Of a stretch of DNA of 64,000 nt, positions 38,098 to 46,169 are shown one piece after another (position 1 is the stretch's first letter; the number at the start of each line of letters is the position of its first letter). Both the position numbers and the translations under genes were made by a program. Where the stretch lies: NCBI RefSeq assembly GCF_000744785.1, contig NZ_JQMO01000003.1, forward strand, positions 2,480,001 to 2,544,000, in the 5' to 3' direction. The stretch is from Kitasatospora azatica KCTC 9699. GTDB lineage: Bacteria > Actinomycetota > Actinomycetes > Streptomycetales > Streptomycetaceae. The notes beneath the pieces were generated by a model. It searched no databases and had not been told where the DNA came from. It worked only from the letters and a program-made list of their open reading frames with translations.

Positions 38098-40614
38098 TCA
38101 GCGCTGCAGGGTCAGGACGCCCGGCTGCCAGGGCAGCTTGTCGTAGGGGCCGCTCGCGCTGGGGGACTTGCCCTGGTAGAGGAGCTGCAGGTTGCAGGGG
38201 TCGATGGTCATGGTCTGGTCGGGGTTGTTGCGGACCAGGTCGCCGTGGCTGATGTCGTTGGTCCAGGTGGCGCCGCTGTTGGCCTTGCCCGCGAAGGGGT
38301 TGCTCTCGCTTGCGGCCTGCGGGGTCCAGGAACCGCTCAGGCTGGTGGCCGTGAAGGAGCGGAAGTAGCGGCCGTTCGCGCCCTGCGCCTCGACCGTCAT
38401 GAGGTACTGGTTCTGGTCCTTGACCTTGTAGACCTGCGGCGCCTCGAACAGGTTGGCCGGCGTGTCGCTCATGACCGTGGTGTAGGAGGAGCCGAAGTTG
38501 CCCGGGAAGTTCCCGATCGGCATGCTCGCCCGGTAGATGCTGCCGTTGTCACCGGCGAAGAACAGGTACATGTTCTGGCCGTCGGCGATCAGGGTCTGGT
38601 CGATCGGGCCGGTGCCCGAGTTGGGGATGCTGCCGGTGAACAGCGGCTGCGGCGCGGACCAGCCGTTGGGGTTGGTCGGGTCGCTGGAGGTGCGGTAGAT
38701 GAACGGCCACTGGCCCCACTGGTAGGCCAGCACCCAGATGTTCTTGGGCGCGAAGTAGAAGAGCGTGGGGGCCACCGTGGCCTGGCCCATGCCGGTCTGG
38801 CCGGCCGAGGCCATGTCCGACCAGTTGGTGAAGGGGCTGAACATCATCGAGCCGTAGGACGATCCCGACACGTTCGAGGCGTAGACGAGGTGCTTGCCGT
38901 TGTACACGACGTCGGTGAAGTCCTTCACCGACGCCCAGCCGTTACCCGGCTGCGCCAACGAACCCGTCGAGGACCAGCGGTACGTCGACGGAAGAGCGCA
39001 CGTGCCACCCGTCGTCGGGGTGGGCGTCGTCGGCGCGGGCGTCGGCGTGGTCGACGACCCGGACGGGGTGAACTTCCAGTGCTGGTTGGCAGCCCCCCAG
39101 GAGTCCCAGATCCGGACGGTGGCGCCGTTGGCGGTCTGGCCACCGGCGGTCTCCAGGGCACGGCCGTTGGCGACGTTGGTCAGGGTGTAGGAGCCGTCGC
39201 TGTTCCGGGCGGCCTTCCAGTGCTGGTTGGCGCCGCCGTTGGAGTCCCAGACCTCCATCTTCGTCCCATTGGCCGACTGGTAGCCCGGGTCGTCCAGGAC
39301 CCGGCCGCTGGCGACGTTGGTCAGCGTGTAGGAGCCGTCGCCGTTCTTGGTGGCCTTCCACTGCTGGTTGGCGGCGCCGCTGGCGTCCCACACCTGGACC
39401 GGGGTGCCGTTGCCGTTCTGTCCCGTGTACTCGTCGAGAACCCGGCCGGTGGCGACGCCGGTGAGGGTGTAGGTGCCGCCGGAGTCGATGCTGCTGCCCG
39501 GCGTGCCGCCGCCACCAGTGCCGCCGCCACCGCCCGTGCCGCCGCCGCCCGTGCCGCCACCACCGGTACCGGCAGCGGTCAGGGTGCTGAGCACCGCGCC
39601 GTAGGCGGGCTTCTTGTTGCCGTTGCCGTCGAACAGCAGCGGGTTGTCGCCGCCGCGCCAGGAGTCGCTGTCCCGGATGCCCCACAGGGTGATGCCGGTG
39701 CAGCGAGCGACGTTGAGGCAGTCCTGCACGGCGCTGGTGTACGCGGCGGTGGACGCCTGGGCGATGTCGAGTTCGGTGAGCTGGACGTCCACGCCGAGCG
39801 CGGCGAAGTTGGACAGGGTGGTCTGGAAGCTGGGCGGGGGGCCGCCGGCGCCGAAGTGGCTCTGGAAGCCGACGCAGTCGATGGGCACGCCGCGGGACTT
39901 GAAGTCCTTGACCATGGCGTAGACGCCCTGGGTCTTGGCGTCGGACCAGTTCTCGAGGTTGTAGTCGTTGTAGCAGAGCTTGGCCGAGGGGTCGGCGTTC
40001 CGGGCGGTGCGGAAGGCCTCCTCGATGAAGCCGTTGCCCAGCACGTTCTGGAACACCGAGCTGCGGTGCTGGCCGCTGCCGCCGTCGGCGAAGGCCTCGT
40101 TGACCACGTCCCAGGCGTAGATCTTGCCCTTGTAGTGGGACATCTCGGTGGTGATGTGGTTGTCCATCACACCGCGCAGAGTGTTGGCGTCGGTGATGGA
40201 GCTGACCCAGTTCGGCAGCTGGGAGTGCCAGACCAGGGTGTGGCCGCGCATCTGCTGGTCATGCGCGGCGGCGTGGTTGACGATCTCGTCGGCGGGGCCG
40301 AAGTTGAACGACCCGCGGGAGGGTTCGGTGTAGTCCCACTTCATCTCGTTCTCCGGGGTGATCATGTCGAACTCCCGGTCGAGAATGCTGGAGTACGTCG
40401 AGTCCCCGAGCCTGCCGCCGGCCACCGCGGTGCCCAAGTAGCGGCCGCTGCCAGCCGCAGCGTTGGCGACCGTGCCGGGCGCGTGGGTGCTCGGCGGGAA
40501 GGCGGCCTGGGCAACCAGCGGTACGGCAGCACCCGCGGCGGCGAGAGCCACGGCAACGGCGAGCGCACGGCGGGTTGCCGGACGGCGGCGATGAGAGCGG
40601 TTCTGATCTCGCAA
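38098..40614 (-). CDS. Secreted bifunctional xylanase / arabinofuranosidase (GH10-CBM13-GH62)
   Basis: 838 residues. Signal peptide with a twin-Arg-like basic lead (SHRRRPATRRALAVAVALAAAG) ending near VAQA. The GH10 domain (about 45-355) has the acid/base Glu173 in WDVVNEA and nucleophile Glu281 in QLTELDIA. A Gly/Thr linker leads to a ricin-type CBM13 (about 385-510) with three repeats ending in QQW/QHW. A Pro/Thr linker then joins a GH62 domain (535-838: CALPSTYRWSSTGSLAQP, LVYASNVSG, APTLFYFAPKNIWVLAYQ). It would cut xylan and strip arabinose side chains. TTG start at 40612-40614 after AGAAGGA. Confidence 0.9.
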   Translation of the reverse strand: MRDQNRSHRRRPATRRALAVAVALAAAGAAVPLVAQAAFPPSTHAPGTVANAAAGSGRYLGTAVAGGRLGDSTYSSILDREFDMITPENEMKWDYTEPSRGSFNFGPADEIVNHAAAHDQQMRGHTLVWHSQLPNWVSSITDANTLRGVMDNHITTEMSHYKGKIYAWDVVNEAFADGGSGQHRSSVFQNVLGNGFIEEAFRTARNADPSAKLCYNDYNLENWSDAKTQGVYAMVKDFKSRGVPIDCVGFQSHFGAGGPPPSFQTTLSNFAALGVDVQLTELDIAQASTAAYTSAVQDCLNVARCTGITLWGIRDSDSWRGGDNPLLFDGNGNKKPAYGAVLSTLTAAGTGGGGTGGGGTGGGGGTGGGGTPGSSIDSGGTYTLTGVATGRVLDEYTGQNGNGTPVQVWDASGAANQQWKATKNGDGSYTLTNVASGRVLDDPGYQSANGTKMEVWDSNGGANQHWKAARNSDGSYTLTNVANGRALETAGGQTANGATVRIWDSWGAANQHWKFTPSGSSTTPTPAPTTPTPTTGGTCALPSTYRWSSTGSLAQPGNGWASVKDFTDVVYNGKHLVYASNVSGSSYGSMMFSPFTNWSDMASAGQTGMGQATVAPTLFYFAPKNIWVLAYQWGQWPFIYRTSSDPTNPNGWSAPQPLFTGSIPNSGTGPIDQTLIADGQNMYLFFAGDNGSIYRASMPIGNFPGNFGSSYTTVMSDTPANLFEAPQVYKVKDQNQYLMTVEAQGANGRYFRSFTATSLSGSWTPQAASESNPFAGKANSGATWTNDISHGDLVRNNPDQTMTIDPCNLQLLYQGKSPSASGPYDKLPWQPGVLTLQR

Positions 40615-40704
40615 GGGGTTGTCCTTCTGGCGCAGTGGGCCCTGGTCTCGGCCCCGGATACCTGCTAGTTGGCGCCGCGCGCCAGAAGGTTGCCGTGATC
40701 CGAG

Positions 40705-40729
40705 AAGAAATTTCCTGCCAAGAATTTCC
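40705..40729. promoter_or_regulatory. AT-rich repeats upstream of the xylanase gene
   Basis: AAGAAATTTCC (40705-40715) and AAGAATTTCC (40720-40729) are near-identical and partly palindromic (GAAATTTC). They sit about 100 bp before the xylanase TTG in otherwise GC-rich DNA and may be an operator or UP-like element. Confidence 0.4.
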
Positions 40730-40731
40730 CG

Positions 40732-40776
40732 GACCACAAGGGAGCCGATCCGGCCAGTGCTTGTGTCCGGATCCGC
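40732..40776 (+). repeat. Copy of the GH74 leader with inverted repeat
   Basis: Starts GACCACAAGGGAG and ends CGGATCCGC; equal in length (45 bp) and similar to 46170-46214 before the GH74 gene. Both contain GATCCGG-N13-CCGGATC, a likely operator kept in both places. Confidence 0.7.
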
Positions 40777-40777
40777 C

Positions 40778-40845
40778 CGCACCGACATGGGCGGCGCCTA
40801 CCGCTGGGACACCGGGGCCGAGCAGTGGATCCCGCTGACCGACTG
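40778..40845 (+). pseudogene. Remnant of a GH74 xyloglucanase gene
   Basis: 68 bp matching 46956-47023 of the intact GH74 gene with one mismatch; it encodes RTDMGGAYRWDTGAEQWIPL and then meets TGA. The leader copy just before it shows that a GH74 gene once stood here, divergent from the xylanase gene, and lost its signal, CBM13 and most of the catalytic part. Confidence 0.85.
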
Positions 40846-40859
40846 ACGTACTTGCGGAC

Positions 40860-41132
40860 GTGCTGTCCGACCAACGAAGCCTGAGCCGTCTGGTGACCGC
40901 CCTGGGCAGTCTGGGCTTCGCTCCTGCGGGGATGTCACCGCAGGGCAACCTGCTGCACCGCTACCAGCGGGGTGCCGAGGCGGGGCTCTTGGTGGTGGAT
41001 GTGCTGGCCCCTGACAAACTGGCTCTCGCCGCAGCATTGCACAACCCACAGCACCCTGGCTGGCGCGAACTTCGCGACGCCGCCGCAAGAGCTGATGGCC
41101 AGTCTGCTTACGCATTCCTCTCGCCCCCGTGA
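40860..41132 (+). pseudogene. Gene fragment of unknown family
   Basis: An open frame of 90 residues from GTG: SLSRLVTALGSLGFAPAGMS, then HRYQRGAEAGLLVVDVLAPD. It resembles the inside of a nucleotidyltransferase-like protein (helix, then a strand ending VDVLAPD), but I cannot name the family. No ribosome site is present and the frame emerges from the GH74 remnant, so it is probably the left-over 3' part of a gene whose beginning was deleted. Confidence 0.4.
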
Positions 41133-41156
41133 CCGTCCGCTCCAGGCCAGGAGCCT

Positions 41157-41189
41157 AGGTCAGGATGCGATAGGTGAAAAAGGATTGAC
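41157..41189. repeat. 33-bp direct repeat, copy 2 (attachment-site candidate)
   Basis: Identical to 37646-37678 and in the same orientation, 3511 bp to its right. It joins the second truncated LLM copy at the same codon as copy 1. Confidence 0.9.
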
Positions 41190-41405
41190 CGACGCCACCA
41201 GGGTGCCCAAGCGCATACGTTCCGTAGCTGCCGCTGCGGCGGTCAGCGTGGGGATCGCCCCGAACCAGGGCTCATCCCGGAATGACCGCCACGACAGGTG
41301 GTCGTAGGTGTAGGCGGCATGGAACCCGAGTTCCTCCGCCGGCCGCCAGATCTTCTGTGCTTCGACCCACCGGTGGATGGGCAGGATCACGGTGCTCAGA
41401 CGCAC
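41160..41405 (-). pseudogene. Truncated LLM flavin oxidoreductase, copy B
   Basis: 81 codons from GTG 41403-41405, ending VASVNPFSPIAS in the 33-bp repeat. The LLM part is about 82% identical to copy A over 230 bp by hand count (42 differences, no gaps), so A and B derive from different LLM alleles or paralogues cut at one point. The -10 box TAGGGT at the same spacing is kept. The C-terminal 215 residues are missing. Confidence 0.87.
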
Positions 41406-41443
41406 GCCGCCGACCCTACGTCGTCGCACGGCCGTGACCCCGG

Positions 41444-44400
41444 TCAGCCGCTGGCGCCGCGCCCCAGGGCGGTGCTCCACCGTTCGGCGATGGTGGCCGC
41501 GTGCGCGAAGTGCGCGGTGGCCTCGGCCTCGCGGCCGAGCAGGAGGGCGAGTTCGCCGAGCGTATACGCGACCGGGCGGATCGCCAGGGTGAAACCCGAG
41601 GAGGGCGGCGGTGCGGCACGGTAGGGGAGCAGGGTGCTGTACAGCTCCTCGGCCCGGTCCTGGTCGCCGAGCGCCACCACGGCCGTCGCACGGAAGGTCG
41701 CGAGGACCGTCAGGAGGTAGTCCGTGCGCAGCGGCCCGAGCCGAGCCAGGACGGCGCGGGCCTCGTCCTGCTGCCCGGCGGCGCACAGGGCCGCCGCGAG
41801 CAGGTCCGCCACCAGCGGGCCGTACTCCTCGGCCAGCTTCCGGGCCTGCGGGACGAACTCGCCGAGCCGTCCCTGAGCGGCCCGGATCGTCGCCAGCGCG
41901 ACCTGCAGGAAGCCGTCGGCGTGCGGAGAGCCCTGCCTGGCCATTCCGGCGGCGGCTTCGGCGTACAGCTCCTCGGCGTCCTCGCTGCGGCCCTCGATCA
42001 GCGCTCGCGTCGCCAGCGCGGTCTGGCCGACCACGACGGGCCCCGGCATCCGGTAGGTCCGGGCCAACTCCACGCAGGTGTCGATGTGGCCGTAGGCGGC
42101 GGCGACATCGCCTTCGACAGCGGCAGCGGTCGACAGGCTGAGCAGGCCGAACCAGCGGAAGGCCGGCAGGTCGTGCTCGGTGGCGAGCCGGACGAGTTCC
42201 TCGCTCCGGCGCACCAGCTCGCGTTCCTCGCGTTCCTCGCGCTCGATGTCGAGCTCGCGGAGCAGCGCCGCGAGCGCCCGCGCGCGAAGGCCGGGATCTC
42301 CCAGGGCCGTTGCGAGTTCGACGGCTTCCTCGGCCGCGGCCCGCGCGCGCGGGTTCTGCTCGTCGGACAGTTCGGCGCAGTAGGCGAGCAGCAGCCCGCA
42401 CCGAGCGGCGGGTGCCAGGTCCGGCAGGTCCAGCGACCGACCGAGCAGCGCGACGACGGGTTCGTCGACCGCACCGTACGGCCGGGTCTGCCACGGCGTG
42501 GGCTCGGACCAGGCGGTGAGTGCGCGGATCAGCAGCTCGCTCCGTCCGGTGCCGACCGCGCAGTCGATCGCCCGCTGCCGGGTCGCCCGGGCGGACATGA
42601 CCGCCCCGGCCCGCACCTGGGCGCGCAGCAGCCTGCCCAGCAGGTCGACGCGTTCCGCCTCCCGGTCCTGGGACGGGCCGACCGGGGTCCGGTCGAAGCA
42701 GTCCAGCGCCGCCGCGAGCAGATCGGCCGCCGCGTCGTGGGCGTAGCGGGCGGCCGCCAGGTCGGCCGCGCGCAGGCAGTAGTGAACGCCCTTGGCGGCC
42801 GTGGCCGAAGCCGCCGACCTCGCGAAGTGGTGGGCCAGCGCGGACACATCACTCGAACCGAGCCGCTCCAGCCCGGCCGCGATCCGCCCGTGCATGCGCC
42901 TGGCCCGCAGGCCGCTCAGATCGGCGAGCAGCGTGTCGCGCACCAGCGCGTGCGTGAACCGGACGCGGCCCGGGGCGGGCTCGGTCAGCAGTCCGGCGAC
43001 CAGACCGGTGTCCAGCCCGCCCAGGACTCCGTCCTCGTCGGTGTCGGCAGCGTCGACCAGCAGCTCGACGTCCGCCTCACGCCCGACGACCGCGGCCAGC
43101 CGCAGCACCGCCACCACCGCCTCGGGGAGGCGCCCGAGCCTGCGGCGCAAGACGTCCCGCACCCCCTGCGGCACCTCGGACAGGGCGACCAACGCACCTT
43201 CGCTGCCGAGCAGTCGGGCGCTCTCCCACACGTAGAATGGGTTTCCGCCGGTGCGTTCGGCGAGCGCGACGACCGTGCCGGCGTCCACCGGCCCGGTACC
43301 CGCTGCCCTGATCACCTCGGCGACGGCCGACACGGGAAGCCCCGGCAGCGGCAGCCGCAGCGGTGACCGCCCCGCGAGCACGGCGAGCTGGTCCGCGAGC
43401 GGGCCCCCGATCTCGTTCGGACGGTAGGCGGCCACGACCAGGACCGGTGTCCCCAGGGGCAGGTCGGCCAGGTCGGTCAGGCCGGTCAGCAGGGCGAGCG
43501 TCTCGGCGTCGGCCCAGTGCAGGTCGTCCAGCAGCACGGCCAGCGGCCGCTCGCGGGCCACCGCCGCGAGCCACTGCGACACCGCGCGGTTCAGGCGGAA
43601 GCGGCCAGCGGCCACGTCCTCGTCGGGGCCCTGGCCGGATCCGCGGTCGGAGAGCAGCGGGGCCAGGATCTCGGCGGACTCGGCCGGGGGCGGCGCGGCG
43701 GCGGCGATCGTGCGCAGTGCCGCCACCCAGGGCCACGCGGGTGGCGCGCCCTCGTCGTCGGTGGCCTGGCCGGCCGCGACCAGCCAGCCGTCTGCACGGA
43801 GCCGCTCGCCTAGCCGCTCCAGCAGCTCCGACTTTCCCAGGCCCGCCTCGCCGGTGACCAGCGCGAACCCGGGCCCCGCGGTGGCAGCCCGGCCGGCGGC
43901 CTCCACCAGCCGGGTGAGTTCGGCATCGCGGCCGACGAACAGCCGCGGGTCGGCGTCGCGGCCGACGAACGAGCGGGTGTCGGTGTCGTGGCCGACGAAC
44001 GAGCGGGTGTCGGTGTCGTGGCCGGCGAACGGGCGGGTGTCGGTGGCGGGTCGGCGAGACGGTGCCGGGGCGTTCCGGCCTTCGGGCGGGGTCGGCGGCC
44101 GGTGCCGCGGAACCTCCGTCGCGGTCCGCAGCACCGCAGTGCGACCGCCCAGGATGGCCGCTTCGAGCTCGTTCAGCGCGGGCCCCGGGTCGAGACCCAC
44201 CTCGGCCGCCAGGACCGCGCGGGCCCGGCGCAGCGTCGCCAGCGCGTCGGCCTGCCGGCCCGCCGCCCACAGCGACAGCGCGTGCAGACGCCAGCCCTCC
44301 TCCCGCAACGGCTCGTCGAGGGTGAGGAGTTCGGCCTCGGGAACGGTCACGGCGGCATCCGCCGACCTCAGTCCGGCGACCACGTTCAGCTCGCGCGCGA

Positions 44401-44890
44401 CCAGCCGCAACTCGTCCAGCCGGGCGACCTCGGCACGGGCCCAGGAGTCGTCGACGAACTCGGCGTACGCCGTGCCCTGCCACAGCGACAGCGCCTCGCC
44501 GAGCAGGCGCCGCGCGGTCTCCGGCTGCCGCTGCGAGACTTCGCGCGCCTCGCGCAGCAACCGCTCGAACCGCCAGGCGTCGACGGCACCGTCGGGCAGG
44601 TGCAGCGCATACCCGGGTGGTGCGCTGACCAGCAGGGCGGCCGGAGTGCGCGGTGCCCGGCCGGGCTCCAGCAGCCGTCGCAGGTTCGACACGTACGCCT
44701 GAAGCGACGTCACCGCGCGTGCGGGCGGGGCACCTTGCCAGATCTCCTCGACCAGCCGGTCGACCGAGACGACCGCGCCGCGCGCCACCGCCAGCCGGGC
44801 CAGGACGGCGCGCTGCCGCCGGCCGCCGAGCGGGACGGGCTCGCCGTTCCACTCGGCCGCGAACGAGCCGAGCACGCGTATGGAGACCAT
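41444..44890 (-). CDS. SARP/AfsR-like regulator with ATPase and TPR-like domains
   Basis: 1148 residues. Residues 1-95 are the OmpR-like winged helix (VLGSFAAEWNGEPVPLGGRR ... SLQAYVSNLRRLL), 96-245 the bacterial transcriptional activation domain. A linker (284-323) has four 10-residue repeats. The AAA ATPase has Walker A GEAGLGKS (347-354) and Walker B VLLDDLHWAD (452-461). The C-terminal half is helical TPR-like. Large SARPs activate secondary-metabolite or stress genes. Start set at ATG 44888-44890; an in-frame ATG at 44902 is possible. Divergent from the hemerythrin gene, with TTCCAA direct repeats between. Confidence 0.88.
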   Translation of the reverse strand: MVSIRVLGSFAAEWNGEPVPLGGRRQRAVLARLAVARGAVVSVDRLVEEIWQGAPPARAVTSLQAYVSNLRRLLEPGRAPRTPAALLVSAPPGYALHLPDGAVDAWRFERLLREAREVSQRQPETARRLLGEALSLWQGTAYAEFVDDSWARAEVARLDELRLVARELNVVAGLRSADAAVTVPEAELLTLDEPLREEGWRLHALSLWAAGRQADALATLRRARAVLAAEVGLDPGPALNELEAAILGGRTAVLRTATEVPRHRPPTPPEGRNAPAPSRRPATDTRPFAGHDTDTRSFVGHDTDTRSFVGRDADPRLFVGRDAELTRLVEAAGRAATAGPGFALVTGEAGLGKSELLERLGERLRADGWLVAAGQATDDEGAPPAWPWVAALRTIAAAAPPPAESAEILAPLLSDRGSGQGPDEDVAAGRFRLNRAVSQWLAAVARERPLAVLLDDLHWADAETLALLTGLTDLADLPLGTPVLVVAAYRPNEIGGPLADQLAVLAGRSPLRLPLPGLPVSAVAEVIRAAGTGPVDAGTVVALAERTGGNPFYVWESARLLGSEGALVALSEVPQGVRDVLRRRLGRLPEAVVAVLRLAAVVGREADVELLVDAADTDEDGVLGGLDTGLVAGLLTEPAPGRVRFTHALVRDTLLADLSGLRARRMHGRIAAGLERLGSSDVSALAHHFARSAASATAAKGVHYCLRAADLAAARYAHDAAADLLAAALDCFDRTPVGPSQDREAERVDLLGRLLRAQVRAGAVMSARATRQRAIDCAVGTGRSELLIRALTAWSEPTPWQTRPYGAVDEPVVALLGRSLDLPDLAPAARCGLLLAYCAELSDEQNPRARAAAEEAVELATALGDPGLRARALAALLRELDIEREEREERELVRRSEELVRLATEHDLPAFRWFGLLSLSTAAAVEGDVAAAYGHIDTCVELARTYRMPGPVVVGQTALATRALIEGRSEDAEELYAEAAAGMARQGSPHADGFLQVALATIRAAQGRLGEFVPQARKLAEEYGPLVADLLAAALCAAGQQDEARAVLARLGPLRTDYLLTVLATFRATAVVALGDQDRAEELYSTLLPYRAAPPPSSGFTLAIRPVAYTLGELALLLGREAEATAHFAHAATIAERWSTALGRGASG
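43923..44042 (-). repeat. 30-bp in-frame repeats in the SARP linker
   Basis: Four 30-bp units encode DTRPFAGHDT, DTRSFVGHDT, DTRSFVGRDA and DPRLFVGRDA. The unit is a copy of the FVGRDAEL motif that opens the ATPase domain, so the domain boundary has been tandemly duplicated. Confidence 0.9.
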
Positions 44891-44920
44891 CACCAGGCAC
44901 ATCGTAGACGGCCCGAGGTT

Positions 44921-44938
44921 TTCCAAGTCGCTTCCAAA
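44921..44938. promoter_or_regulatory. Heptamer direct repeat (SARP-site candidate)
   Basis: TTCCAAG (44921-44927) and TTCCAAA (44932-44938) are spaced 11 bp, one helical turn, the layout of SARP binding sites. A -10-like TACGAT lies on the minus strand at 44906-44901. The site lies between the SARP and hemerythrin genes. Confidence 0.5.
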
Positions 44939-44971
44939 TGCCCTCCAGGAGCCCCCGGCGAGGCTTCTCGC

Positions 44972-45637
44972 ATGGACACCACGAACGCACCCGAGCAGAC
45001 CCGTCCGAACACCCAGGAAATGGTGGTCATCCACCGCGGAATGCGCCGCGAGTCACGACTTCTCATCGAGCTGACCGCCGCCGTGGCTCCCGGAGACACC
45101 GCCCGCGCCCGTGTTCTGGCAGACCACTTCCGCGACTACCGGCTCGGACTGAGCAACCATCACCACGGCGAGGACGCGTTCCTGTGGCCTCCCCTGCTGG
45201 CCAGGGTCGACCTCGAGGCCGACCTCGTCCTGCGGATGGAGGCCCAGCACGAACGCGTCGCCGCCACCCTCGCGGCGGCCGAATCCGCCCTGGCCGCCTG
45301 GGAGTCGGGGGCCGGAGAGGCGGAACGCGACGCGCTCACGGCCGCCCTCGCCGAGCACCGCGCGGTCCTCGTCGAGCACCTCGACGAGGAGGAGACCTCA
45401 CTGCTCCCGCTCGCGGCACGGCACTTGTGGCTGCACGAGTGGAACGCGATGGGCGAGCACTTCCTGGCCAACACGCCCAAGCCCAAGCTGCTGTTCTTCC
45501 TCGGCATGGTCCTCGAGGAGGCCGATCCCGCCGAACGCTCGGCGATCCTCGGCGGCCTGCCGCTCCCCGCTCGACTGCTCTGGTACGCCGTCGGCCGCGC
45601 GCAGTACGCCCGCGCCACCCGCCGTGTCCGGGGCTGA
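44972..45637 (+). CDS. Hemerythrin HHE-domain protein
   Basis: 221 residues, four-helix bundle. Di-iron or metal ligands are visible in MVVIHRGMRRE, SNHHHGEDAFLWP, EAQHERVAATL and the HRAVLVEHLDEEETSLLPL helix. Such proteins bind oxygen, nitric oxide or iron, or serve stress responses. The C-terminal 60 residues (HEWNAMGEHFLANTPKPKLLFFLGM) match the long actinobacterial type. ATG 44972 has only a weak GAGG upstream. It is divergent from the SARP and probably under its control, with the DUF4267 gene downstream. Confidence 0.82.
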   Translation: MDTTNAPEQTRPNTQEMVVIHRGMRRESRLLIELTAAVAPGDTARARVLADHFRDYRLGLSNHHHGEDAFLWPPLLARVDLEADLVLRMEAQHERVAATLAAAESALAAWESGAGEAERDALTAALAEHRAVLVEHLDEEETSLLPLAARHLWLHEWNAMGEHFLANTPKPKLLFFLGMVLEEADPAERSAILGGLPLPARLLWYAVGRAQYARATRRVRG

Positions 45638-45702
45638 CCGCCCCGACCGCCCCGATCGCCTCCACCCGGACCGCCCCTCCTCCCCGAAAGACAGGAAAAG
45701 CC

Positions 45703-46095
45703 ATGAAGCGCTTCACCACCGTCCTCACCGTCCTGAGCGGCCTGTTCGTGCTGTACATCGGCCTCATCTACCTGCTGGACCCGCAGGGGGCCGCGGCCGG
45801 GTTCGGCCTGCCGAGCTGGCCCGAGCACGAGGGCACGGGCTTCCTCACCGTCAAGGGCGGGCGCGACATCGGGTGCGGCCTGGCCGTCTTCGCGCTCCTG
45901 CTGACCGGCCACCGCAAGGCCCTCGGCTGGGTGCTGCTGGCGCTCACCTTCGGGCCCGTCACCGACATGCTGACGGTCCTGGGCAACCACGGGTCGGTCG
46001 GCACCGCGTACGGCGTCCACGGCCTCACCGCCGTGGCAGTCGCTCTGAACGCCGCACTCCTGCTGCGCGAACGCCCCACCCCGGCCGTCGCCTGA
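45703..46095 (+). CDS. DUF4267 small membrane protein
   Basis: 130 residues with four helices (VLTVLSGLFVLYIGLIYLL, ... GCGLAVFALLLTG, KALGWVLLALTFGPVTDML, ... LTAVAVALNAALLL). The motif TVKGGRDIGCGLAVF is typical of DUF4267. ATG 45703 follows AGGA. It lies 65 bp after the hemerythrin gene on the same strand and is likely co-transcribed. In other streptomycetes DUF4267 proteins often sit next to small regulators; function unknown. Confidence 0.78.
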   Translation: MKRFTTVLTVLSGLFVLYIGLIYLLDPQGAAAGFGLPSWPEHEGTGFLTVKGGRDIGCGLAVFALLLTGHRKALGWVLLALTFGPVTDMLTVLGNHGSVGTAYGVHGLTAVAVALNAALLLRERPTPAVA

Positions 46096-46169
46096 GCAGA
46101 CCGCGCACCCAACTCGCGGATGCGTCCGGGAAAAAGTTCTCGGCCCGCGGCAACCTCTGCGGAGCCTGT

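Noticed and set aside
40619..40846. A 75-87 residue protein ending in the GH74-like peptide
   Set aside because: It combines non-coding leader sequence with the GH74 scrap; it is a remnant, not a gene.
37614..41443. Integrase, recombinase or transposase in the repeat-flanked region
   Set aside because: All frames there were read as xylanase, LLM fragments or antisense; no catalytic motifs of these enzymes were recognised, so the mobile-element idea rests on repeats only.
43923..44042. CRISPR array
   Set aside because: The 30-bp units are contiguous, in frame and encode a protein repeat; there are no spacers. No other regular repeat-spacer pattern was seen in the window.
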